A DNA stretch of 64,000 bases from Oscillospiraceae bacterium (lineage in GTDB: Bacteria; Bacillota; Clostridia; Oscillospirales; Oscillospiraceae): the NCBI GenBank assembly GCA_902791215.1, contig CADAUZ010000003.1, positions 62,001 through 126,000 on the forward strand, in the 5' to 3' direction. This document shows, one piece after another, positions 57,268-64,000 of the stretch. Every line of letters starts with the position of its first letter. Position 1 is the stretch's first letter. The notes below the pieces were generated by a model that was not told the DNA's origin, ran no database searches, and saw nothing but the letters and a program-made list of their open reading frames with translations. Made by a program: the position numbers and the translations under genes.

Positions 57268-59117
57268 TCGTCCACCGTTTCACGTCCGCACAGTGCCAGG
57301 GCCGTGCGGGTGATGGCCCGGGCGTCAATGCCGTAATCGCGGCGAAGCTCCGCCACCGTGCCGTGAGGGACGACGCCGTCGCCGAGATTCAAAAGCTTTG
57401 CGCCGTGAAGCGAAAGCCCCTTTTCGGCGCAGGCCGAGAGGATGCGTTCGCCGACGCACCCGGCGGCGCAGACCTCCTCCGCCATGAGGAGCCTGCCCGT
57501 TTTGCGCAGTGACGAGAGCACCCCGGTATAGTCATTGGGGAATACGATGCCGAGCTTCACGATCTCGGTCGAGACGCCGAGCACCGACAGGCTGTCTGCC
57601 GCGTCCAGGGCCTCGTTGACCATGGTGCCGCAGCAGACGACGGTGATGTCAGTCCCCTCGCGCACCACGCTCTCGGCACTGACGGCGCAGTCGCTGTAGC
57701 GTCCCTCGCCGCCGCGGGGATAGCGCACCGCCGCCGGGCCGGAAACGTTATGCAGGGCGTGACCCAGCATCTCCCGAAGCTCCGCGTAGTTTGCCGGGCA
57801 CAGTACCGTCATGCCGGGCACCATGCCGAGATAACAGATATCGAAAAGTCCCTGGTGGGTCTCGCCGTCGCTGCCGACAAGGCCCGCCCGGTCCACGCAC
57901 AGTACCGCGTGGAGCTTCTGCAGTGCCAGATCGTGGATGAGCATATCGATGCCGCGCTGCAGAAAGCTCGAGTACACGGCGAAGACCGGCACGAGCCCCT
58001 GTTTTGCCATGGCCGCCGCCATCGTGACGGCGTGGCCCTCGGCAATGCCCACGTCAAAGAAACGGTCGGGGTACTTGTTCTGGAAGCACTCCGTCCCCGT
58101 GCCGCCCGCCATGGCCGCGGTGATGGCGACGATGCGGGGGTCACGCTCGGCGTACTGGCACAGGTACTCCCCCATCTTGTCCGAGAAGGTCACACTGACG
58201 GGCGAAAGCTCCCCGGTGTTGGGATTGAAGGTGCCGACACCGTGGTACTTGTCCGGGTGCGCCTCGGCATAGGGGCATCCCTTTCCCTTTTTCGTCAGCA
58301 CATGCAGCAGCACCGGCTTTTGCAGATCCTTTGCAAGGCGTATGGCGTTTTCCAACTGCTCGAGATCGTGACCGTCCACGGGGCCGAGGTAGTAAAGCCC
58401 CATGTCGCTGAACACATTGCTCGGCAGCACGCGGGATTTGAGCCACTCCTTGCTGTTGTGGGCGATGTCATAGGCCCAGCGGGTGCGGGCGGAGGCGCTG
58501 CGGAACCACTTTTTGAAATTGATGTAGCCGGGCTTGATGCGAAGCGACTGCAAAAGCCGTGCCGTGCCGCCCACGTTCTCGCTGATGGACATGTTGTTGT
58601 CGTTGAGGATGATGACCAGCGGCTCGCCGCTGGAAGCTGCGTTGCAAAGTCCCTCATACGAAAGCCCGCCCGTGAGCGCGCCGTCGCCGATGAGGGCGAC
58701 CACGTCATAGTCGGCGTGCTGAAGGGTACGCGCCTTTGCCATGCCGACCGCCGCCGAGATGGAGGCGGAGGCGTGACCGGCAATAAAGGCGTCGTCGGGG
58801 GCCTCGTTCGGCTTGGGGAAGCCCGAAATGCCGCCGTGCTGGCGCAGGGTCGGGAAGCTGTCGCGCCGCCCGGTGATGATCTTGTGTGTGTAGCACTGGT
58901 GTCCCACGTCAAAAATCAGCCGGTCCTTCGTCGTGTCATAGACCCGGTGGAGGGCGACGGTGAGCTCAACGGTGCCGAGGTTGGAGGCAAGGTGCCCGCC
59001 CGTGCGGGAGATGCAGTCCACCTCATAGCGGCGCAGCTCCGCGCACAGGGTCTCGAGCTCCTCGCGGCTCAGTTTTTTGATATCTTCAGATGAATTGACT
59101 CTCTCTATAATACTCAA
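57264..59117 (-). CDS. dxs: 1-deoxy-D-xylulose-5-phosphate synthase
   Basis: 617 aa, TTG start (AGAGG upstream). FDVGHQCYTHKI, thiamine-diphosphate motif GDGALTGGLSYEGLCNA with NDN, and transketolase segments with EGHAVTMAAAMA. It condenses pyruvate and glyceraldehyde-3-P in the first step of the MEP isoprenoid route. It lies after ispA in the typical ispA-dxs order. Confidence 0.97.
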   Translation of the reverse strand: MSIIERVNSSEDIKKLSREELETLCAELRRYEVDCISRTGGHLASNLGTVELTVALHRVYDTTKDRLIFDVGHQCYTHKIITGRRDSFPTLRQHGGISGFPKPNEAPDDAFIAGHASASISAAVGMAKARTLQHADYDVVALIGDGALTGGLSYEGLCNAASSGEPLVIILNDNNMSISENVGGTARLLQSLRIKPGYINFKKWFRSASARTRWAYDIAHNSKEWLKSRVLPSNVFSDMGLYYLGPVDGHDLEQLENAIRLAKDLQKPVLLHVLTKKGKGCPYAEAHPDKYHGVGTFNPNTGELSPVSVTFSDKMGEYLCQYAERDPRIVAITAAMAGGTGTECFQNKYPDRFFDVGIAEGHAVTMAAAMAKQGLVPVFAVYSSFLQRGIDMLIHDLALQKLHAVLCVDRAGLVGSDGETHQGLFDICYLGMVPGMTVLCPANYAELREMLGHALHNVSGPAAVRYPRGGEGRYSDCAVSAESVVREGTDITVVCCGTMVNEALDAADSLSVLGVSTEIVKLGIVFPNDYTGVLSSLRKTGRLLMAEEVCAAGCVGERILSACAEKGLSLHGAKLLNLGDGVVPHGTVAELRRDYGIDARAITRTALALCGRETVDE

Positions 59118-59164
59118 ATTGTTCCTCTGAATAACCCCGCCTAAGCGGTTTTTTTGATGCGGGA

Positions 59165-60034
59165 TTACCTGTCTCTCACAGACAGTTCATCCGCAAGCTG
59201 CTCGAGGAAAGCCGTATCTTCAAAGCCCTCCCGCAGTATATCCTTGGCAGACTGCGTGAGGCGCCGCACCGTCTTTTCACAGCCTTCCTTTCCGAGCAGG
59301 ACCATATAGGTGTTCTTGTGCTCCTGTTCGTCCGAGCCGATGGGCTTGCCCAGCTTTTCCTCGGTGCTGAGGACATCCAGCATGTCGTCCCGGATCTGGA
59401 AGGCCATGCCGATGGCGGCGCCGAAGTGCCCGGCAGCGTCCAGCATGCGCTGATTGCCGCCCGCCGCGGCCACACCCATCCGGCAGGCTGCCGCCAAAAG
59501 CGCTCCGGTCTTGCGGCTGTTGATGTCGGTAAGCTCCTGCTCACTAAGGTCGCGGCCCTCCCAGAGCATGTCCAGGTACTGGCCGCAGCACATGCCGTCA
59601 AGGCCCACGGCGTCGGCCAGTACCCCGGCGCACGCCGCCCTTCTTTCGGCGGGAAGCTCCGAGCGCAGGATGGTCCCGAAGGCCTCGGCCTGGAGGGTAT
59701 CGCCCGCGAGCGTCGCGGTGCACTCGCCGTAGACGACATGGTTCGTGGGCTTGCCGCGGCGCAGCTCATCGTTATCCATACAGGGCAGGTCATCGTGGAT
59801 GAGGCTGTAGGTGTGCAGCATCTCAACGGCGCAGGCAACGGGCATGGCTTTTTCCATGTCGCCCCCGGCGATGCGGCAGAACTCCAGCACCAGCATGGGG
59901 CGGATGCGCTTGCCGCCTGCCAGGAGACTGTAGCGCATGGCCTCGGCAAGGCCCGCCTGGGGCATATCCTCCGGCACGCGGAAGCACTGCTCCAGCGCCG
60001 CTTCGATTTTCAGACGATATTCTTCAGCCGTCAT
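59165..60034 (-). CDS. ispA: Geranylgeranyl/farnesyl diphosphate synthase
   Basis: 289 aa from ATG 60034. First Asp-rich motif SLIHDDLPCMDND, second FQIRDDMLD. It makes farnesyl diphosphate from IPP and DMAPP. It overlaps the end of xseB by 11 bp. The length of the product chain is not certain from sequence. Confidence 0.95.
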   Translation of the reverse strand: MTAEEYRLKIEAALEQCFRVPEDMPQAGLAEAMRYSLLAGGKRIRPMLVLEFCRIAGGDMEKAMPVACAVEMLHTYSLIHDDLPCMDNDELRRGKPTNHVVYGECTATLAGDTLQAEAFGTILRSELPAERRAACAGVLADAVGLDGMCCGQYLDMLWEGRDLSEQELTDINSRKTGALLAAACRMGVAAAGGNQRMLDAAGHFGAAIGMAFQIRDDMLDVLSTEEKLGKPIGSDEQEHKNTYMVLLGKEGCEKTVRRLTQSAKDILREGFEDTAFLEQLADELSVRDR

Positions 60035-60275
60035 TTTGGTTCCCGTCCTCAAAGTCACTTTCGATGGGTGCGCGGTCAGGCCCTTTTCTCAGCTTGACCA
60101 CCTTCTGCTCAGCCTCATCGAGCATTTTGCTGCAGGCTTTGATGAGGCCTGTCCCCTCCTCATAGAGGGCCAGGGAATCGTCCAGGGGCAGATCCCCTCT
60201 CTCAAGGTGCCGCACGATCTCCTCGAGCCTGCCGAGGGCGTCTTCAAAGCGCGGCTCCTGTTTTTTCTGCGTCAT
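60024..60275 (-). CDS. xseB: Exodeoxyribonuclease VII small subunit
   Basis: 83 aa helical protein with FEDALGRLEEIVRHLERGDLPLDDSLALYEEG, read in parts as the XseB signature. It binds several-fold to XseA. It overlaps xseA by 4 bp and ispA by 11 bp. Confidence 0.96.
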   Translation of the reverse strand: MTQKKQEPRFEDALGRLEEIVRHLERGDLPLDDSLALYEEGTGLIKACSKMLDEAEQKVVKLRKGPDRAPIESDFEDGNQNDG

Positions 60276-61480
60276 GTCGTACTCCTTCTTACGTCCTCCA
60301 CCAGGCAGTCCGCGCTGCCGTCGGAGAGACGGAGTGTGATTTTGTCCCCGCTGTGCAGTTGCCCCGCGCTGCGGATGCTGTTGCCCTTTTCGTCATGCGT
60401 GATGGCGTAGCCGCGCGTGAGCACCTTCAGGGGGCTCATGGCGTCGAGCTTTGCGGTGGCCGCCACAAAGCGTTGCCGCTTTCCGGCGAGGATCTTTTCC
60501 TCCGCCGCGGCAAGGCGCTCCCGGCTCCGGTCAAGCTCCATGCGGCGGTTGTCCACAAGGGTCATGGGGTCTAAAAGAACCCGGCGGGACGCGCACGAGT
60601 CCAGCCGCTCGCGCAGATTGTTCAGCTGCTTTCGCATGCCCTGGGAGGCGCGAAGCTCATAAGCAGACAGAAGCTCCTCGATCTCCCGGCAGTCCGGCAC
60701 CGCGATCTCGGCGGCGTTGGACGGGGTGGAGGCGCGGCGGTCGGCCACATAGTCGGAGATGGTCACGTCCGGCTCGTGTCCCACGGCGGAGATGACCGGC
60801 AGGCGCGAGGCATAGATGGCGCGGGCAACGCGCTCGTCATTGAAGGCCCAGAGGTCTTCGATCGAGCCGCCGCCGCGGCCTGTGATGATGAGATCTGCCA
60901 CGTCAAACTCGTTGGCATAGCGTATCGCCCCCGCGATCTCCGGCGGGGCCTCCACGCCCTGCACCCGCACCGGCAGCAGCCGGACCTTTGCCAGCGGCCA
61001 GCGCTTGCCGAGAATGCGGATCATGTCGTGTACGGCAGCGCCGGCCGACGAGGTGATAATGGCGATGCGGCCCGGAAAGCGCGGCAGCGGCTTCTTATGC
61101 TCCGGGTCAAAGAGTCCCTCCCCCTCCAGCTTTGCCTTGAGCTGCTCAAAGGCGATCTGCAGATCGCCGGTGCCCTCGGGCATGATCTGGCTTGCGTAGA
61201 GCTGGTAGGCCCCGTCGCGCGGGTAGACCGTGACCCTCCCCCAGACCGTGACGCCCATGCCGTTTTCCGGTCGGAAGCGAAGACGCGAGGCGCTGCTTTT
61301 GAACATGACGCACCTTAAGCTGCTCTCGCTGTCCTTGAGGGTAAAGTAGTGGTGGCCGGAGGGATAGATCTTGTAATTGGAAAGCTCCCCGCGCACGCCG
61401 ACGTTTGCAAGCGTCCGCTGACTGTCGAGCAGATCGCGGATATAGAGGTTGAGGGCCGTAACGCTGAGCGTCTGATCCAT
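60272..61480 (-). CDS. xseA: Exodeoxyribonuclease VII large subunit
   Basis: 402 aa. An N-terminal OB fold (VGVRGELSNYKIYPSGHHYFTLKD, read in parts) is followed by the catalytic domain (ITSSAGAAVHDMI, GRGGGSIEDLWAFNDE) and a C-terminal coiled coil. It degrades single-stranded DNA from both ends. One base after nusB. Confidence 0.96.
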   Translation of the reverse strand: MDQTLSVTALNLYIRDLLDSQRTLANVGVRGELSNYKIYPSGHHYFTLKDSESSLRCVMFKSSASRLRFRPENGMGVTVWGRVTVYPRDGAYQLYASQIMPEGTGDLQIAFEQLKAKLEGEGLFDPEHKKPLPRFPGRIAIITSSAGAAVHDMIRILGKRWPLAKVRLLPVRVQGVEAPPEIAGAIRYANEFDVADLIITGRGGGSIEDLWAFNDERVARAIYASRLPVISAVGHEPDVTISDYVADRRASTPSNAAEIAVPDCREIEELLSAYELRASQGMRKQLNNLRERLDSCASRRVLLDPMTLVDNRRMELDRSRERLAAAEEKILAGKRQRFVAATAKLDAMSPLKVLTRGYAITHDEKGNSIRSAGQLHSGDKITLRLSDGSADCLVEDVRRSTT

Positions 61481-61481
61481 C

Positions 61482-61931
61482 TCAGGTCTCCGCCCGGCCG
61501 CGCATATAGCCGCCCAGCACGCCGTTTACAAAGGCGACGGTGTCCGGCTCATCATAGCCCTTGGCAAGCTCCACCGCCTCGTTGATGGCGGCGGAGTCCG
61601 GGATATCCTCCATGTACATGATCTCGCACAGGCAGCAGCGCAAAACCGCGAGCGCGGTCTTGGACATGCGCTCGAGGCGCCAGCCCTTGGCGTAGGTGCG
61701 GATCTGCTCGTCGATCTCGTCCCGGTGCTCGTCGAGAAGGGTGACAAGGCGGGTGATGTAGGCAAGCTGCTTTTCGTCGGGAACCTCGGCGTAAAGCTCG
61801 TCCTCCCGGGCGAGGCTTTCATAGTGCTCCTTTTCAAAGAAACGGTCCAGGAGCTCATGCGGCTCTTCGCCTGTTGCGGCCGCGGCAAAGCCGAGCTGAA
61901 TGGCGATCTCTCGCGCCGTTTTTCTGGTCAT
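61482..61931 (-). CDS. nusB: Transcription antitermination factor NusB
   Basis: 149 aa all-helical protein: ARCREIAIQ-type start (here TARELAIQLGFAA-like), and the C-terminal KTALAVLRCCLCEIMYMEDIPDSAAINEAVELAK signature, read in parts. It binds boxA with NusE in rRNA antitermination. GAGGT upstream. Confidence 0.95.
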   Translation of the reverse strand: MTRKTAREIAIQLGFAAAATGEEPHELLDRFFEKEHYESLAREDELYAEVPDEKQLAYITRLVTLLDEHRDEIDEQIRTYAKGWRLERMSKTALAVLRCCLCEIMYMEDIPDSAAINEAVELAKGYDEPDTVAFVNGVLGGYMRGRAET

Positions 61932-61961
61932 ACGGGTTTACCTCCGCTTTATTTATCCGCT

Positions 61962-62324
61962 TTATTTATCAAAGGAGATGCCGGAAACGTGCACGTTGAC
62001 CTCGGCATGCTCGATGCCGGTGGAGGCCTGCACCAGGGACATGACCTTATCCTGCACATCGCGCGCCACCTGAACGATATTGCTGCCGTAGAGAACGTTG
62101 ATGATTACGTCGATGATGATCTTCTCGTCGATAAACTGGACCTTGACGCCCTTGTTGACGTTCTTGAGGCCGATAAGCTCCGCAAGCTCCGCCCCGGCGG
62201 TATAGGAAAGGCCCGCCACGCCTTCGACCTCACTGACGGCGGATTTGACAACGTCGGTGATCACTTCTTCGGAGATGTTGATGCTGCCCTTTTCAGCCTG
62301 GCAGCAGATATAATTGTCGCCCAT
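61962..62324 (-). CDS. Asp23/Gls24 family envelope stress protein
   Basis: 120 aa, cytoplasmic, beta-rich Asp23 domain: GSINISEEVITDVVKSAVSEVEGVAGL, read in parts. It probably associates with the membrane through partners, with a role in envelope stress. It lies 30 bp upstream of nusB, a common order in Clostridia. GGAGG upstream. Confidence 0.93.
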   Translation of the reverse strand: MGDNYICCQAEKGSINISEEVITDVVKSAVSEVEGVAGLSYTAGAELAELIGLKNVNKGVKVQFIDEKIIIDVIINVLYGSNIVQVARDVQDKVMSLVQASTGIEHAEVNVHVSGISFDK

Positions 62325-62673
62325 GGATAAACCTCCAAACTAAAATCAGTTTATTGTATCATATCGGGTAAAAAAAAGAAAGCTCTTTTCTCATAATCCC
62401 CGCTGAAAACGCAAAAATATTCAGGCATCGCCCCCAGGCGCGCCTGAATATGATCCACATTTTCGATCCCTGCCTGTCATCCTGAACGTCAGCGAAGGAG
62501 CTTTTCGATACTGATACTATTCCTTGATAAGAAGCTTTATTGGATTCCCGAGAGAAATTTGCGCCAGACTAGGCGAAGCCCGCAGAGCATAATGGAGATA
62601 TATGGTCAGATAGTATGAAAGGCAAAGATTCTTCGCTTCGCTCAGAATGACAGTTTCGGATTGCTGCAAGCAG
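62325..62673. repeat. Spacer with spoIIIA terminator and a MITE-like inverted repeat
   Basis: A terminator stem at 62417-62426/62442-62451 with a minus-strand T run (62416-62412) ends spoIIIAH. An inverted repeat pair of the CTGAGCGAAGCGAAG family spans about 62477-62653: CTGTCATCCTGAACGTCAGCG at one end, its relative CGCTTCGCTCAGAATGACAG at the other, with about 120 bp of non-coding sequence between. Confidence 0.75.
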
Positions 62674-63216
62674 CTATGCTTTCACTTCAATAATGCTCAG
62701 CTGTGCCGGGCGGTAGTCCGTCTCGGTGCAGATCACATCCGTTATGCGCGCCACCGCCTCCTCACTCAGACCCTCCATGGGTGCGGGCACAGCCACCGTC
62801 ACCTTGTCGGTGCCGATGTAGACCACGCAGTCGGCAAAGTTCTTTGCCAGCAGCAGGTTTTCGATCTGCGCCTCCTGCATGGAGCAGGCCGCCATGCTGG
62901 TGATGGCGCTCATGGCGCTGTCAATGGTCTCCTGAGAGGCCGATTCCGATGCCGCCGCGGTCTGCAGAAGCTCCAGCGCCTCGTCCCGGGAGACCTGCCT
63001 TGTAAGCCTTGCCTCGGCAAAGTACTCCGTGCCCGAGGTCATCAGCGTCTTCTCAAAGGCCGTCTGGGCGGCAAGCATGGCCTCATCCTCGGCGTAGACC
63101 ATTTCCGCGTCGGGCTTTCCCCAGCGGCTGTTGTAGCTGTAGTTGAGCGCCACCGCCGCGCACACGAACATCATCACCGCCAGCATCGTCAGATTCCGCT
63201 TCCTGTTTTTTATCAT
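62674..63216 (-). CDS. spoIIIAH: Stage III sporulation protein SpoIIIAH
   Basis: 180 aa. One membrane helix (about residues 9-26, TMLAVMMFVCAAVALNY) followed by a YscJ/FliF-like ring domain (about 90-180). With SpoIIQ it forms the feeding channel between mother cell and forespore. Last gene of spoIIIAA-AH; terminator downstream. Confidence 0.93.
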   Translation of the reverse strand: MIKNRKRNLTMLAVMMFVCAAVALNYSYNSRWGKPDAEMVYAEDEAMLAAQTAFEKTLMTSGTEYFAEARLTRQVSRDEALELLQTAAASESASQETIDSAMSAITSMAACSMQEAQIENLLLAKNFADCVVYIGTDKVTVAVPAPMEGLSEEAVARITDVICTETDYRPAQLSIIEVKA

Positions 63217-63235
63217 GGTTGATTCTCCTCCCCGC

Positions 63236-63556
63236 TTAGTTTCTCAGCTTTAATATGATGATCTTATCCGAGCCAAAGCCAGTATATGCGCTCACAGCCC
63301 GGATCATGTCAAGCCGGACGGAGGCGTTCGACGCGCCGCTGCACGCCACCACCACGCCGCTTTCGGAGATGAGCACCTGCGCCTTCCCGACTCCCTGGGT
63401 TTTGGACAGGAGCTCCGCCAGCGCCTCCTGCTTTGTGGGCGCCTGGTCCTTCGGTTTTTCCGACGCGGGGATGAGCATGAGTGCCAGCCCCGCAAGCAGG
63501 ATCAGCAGCGGCAGCTTCCACTTCTCCAAGAGAAGCAGCAGATTTTTCTTATTCAT
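63236..63556 (-). CDS. spoIIIAG: Stage III sporulation protein SpoIIIAG
   Basis: 106 aa from ATG 63556, which overlaps the SpoIIIAF stop. One membrane helix (about 13-30, KLPLLILLAGLALMLIP) followed by a short ring-forming domain. It is shorter than the Bacillus protein (about 229 aa), as usual in Clostridia. Part of the mother-cell-side sporulation channel. Confidence 0.88.
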   Translation of the reverse strand: MNKKNLLLLLEKWKLPLLILLAGLALMLIPASEKPKDQAPTKQEALAELLSKTQGVGKAQVLISESGVVVACSGASNASVRLDMIRAVSAYTGFGSDKIIILKLRN

Positions 63557-64000
63557 GGATGCGCCAGACCTGCCTCTCTGCCGGGATGCCGAGTGCGTCG
63601 GCAATCAGTTTACATAATTCTTGCTGCTGTATCTCATCGCCGTCAGCCGTGATATCCGCCGACCAGGGCAGCCATTCGCCGCTCTCCCCCTGCCGCAGTT
63701 CTACCGCGGCGGTTTGGATCGTCAGTCCCAGCTCACGGCCGCGGTCAGCGATGTAGCTCTCGCAGTTTTTCTGCAGAAGCATCTTTGTCAGACTTTCCTG
63801 TGTCTGGGCGGCGCGGCTTGTGATCTCCGCCTCGGCACTTGAAAAACGTGCCTGCTCCAGGCTCAGCATATCATAGTCGATCTCTCGGATGGGGGCGAGC
63901 ACCGCGGCGGCGAGGGCCGCCGTACAAAGGAGCCTCAAAGTGCGGCGCGCGCCGCCCTCCGGGCAGAGCCATAGAACGGCGCCCGAGAAAAAGGACAGGC
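63549..64000 (-). CDS. spoIIIAF: Stage III sporulation protein SpoIIIAF, 5' end outside window
   Basis: About 150 codons; the frame continues through the right edge, so TTG 63938 is not the true start. Upstream residues read LWLCPEGGARRTLRLLCTAAL, here split as LWLCPEGGARR then TLRLLCTAAL, a conserved SpoIIIAF segment. A membrane helix follows (LLCTAALAAAVLAPI), then a soluble domain. It overlaps spoIIIAG by 8 bp. Confidence 0.9.
   Translation of the reverse strand, partial: LSFFSGAVLWLCPEGGARRTLRLLCTAALAAAVLAPIREIDYDMLSLEQARFSSAEAEITSRAAQTQESLTKMLLQKNCESYIADRGRELGLTIQTAAVELRQGESGEWLPWSADITADGDEIQQQELCKLIADALGIPAERQVWRIHE

Overview
The window looks like a chromosome segment from a high-GC, spore-forming member of the Clostridia, most likely Oscillospirales. 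The evidence is spore genes (spoIIIAF-AG-AH, a cotJ locus), RNase J, strong Gram-positive ribosome-binding sites, frequent TTG/GTG starts and sigma-A-type promoters. No rRNA, tRNA or CRISPR array was seen. The species cannot be named from sequence alone.

Layout. 1-883: an MBOAT O-acyltransferase cut by the left edge. 1.0-19.8 kb: a dispersed but nearly complete type IV pilus (T4P) locus, almost all on the minus strand: pilB, pilT, pilC, the major pilin, a four-gene pseudopilin operon with an 817-aa pilin-headed adhesin, and a second operon of pilin-like protein-pilD-pilM-pilN-pilO-Hpt. Set between these are an HD-GYP protein with a rubredoxin-like tail, an M18 aminopeptidase, two zinc-ribbon proteins and a two-promoter small-peptide/antisense cassette. 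20-26.9 kb: a diguanylate cyclase, a second Hpt protein, a MerR regulator divergent from a Tat-exported flavin reductase, pfkA, an exonuclease and a histidine phosphatase. 27-34.7 kb: a secreted protein, rnj, recR, rpe, xpaC-telA and ybaK. 34.8-38.8 kb: an AT-rich patch with a 1188-aa secreted CHAP-type protein and a divergent XRE repressor. 38.9-50 kb: two EAL proteins with degenerate GGDEF domains, a probable gluzincin, regulators, a TetR operon, cotJ and tyrS. 50.2-53.1 kb: an accessory patch with a frameshifted surface protein, a hairpin-ended element, a second small-peptide/antisense cassette and a lone tyrosine recombinase. 53.3-64 kb: the conserved recN-argR-nadK-tlyA-dxs-ispA-xseB-xseA-nusB-asp23 run followed by the end of the spoIIIA operon.

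How it fits together. PilB carries two tandem MshEN c-di-GMP-binding motifs at its N-terminus. The window also encodes one intact diguanylate cyclase, one HD-GYP protein and two EAL proteins, so a c-di-GMP circuit acting directly on the pilus motor is the simplest reading. Operator-like dyads sit inside the promoter spacers of pilus operon 2, the flavin reductase, the CHAP protein and the tetR operon.

The most novel candidates are two loci (about 13.75-14.1 kb and 51.98-52.27 kb) that share one design: a tiny ORF driven by TTGACA-17-TAGAAT, faced by a convergent near-consensus promoter for a short antisense RNA. In both, the peptide's ribosome-binding site lies in a hairpin and a terminator hairpin lies in the overlap. 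This is the architecture of type I toxin-antitoxin modules, although neither peptide is one I recognise.
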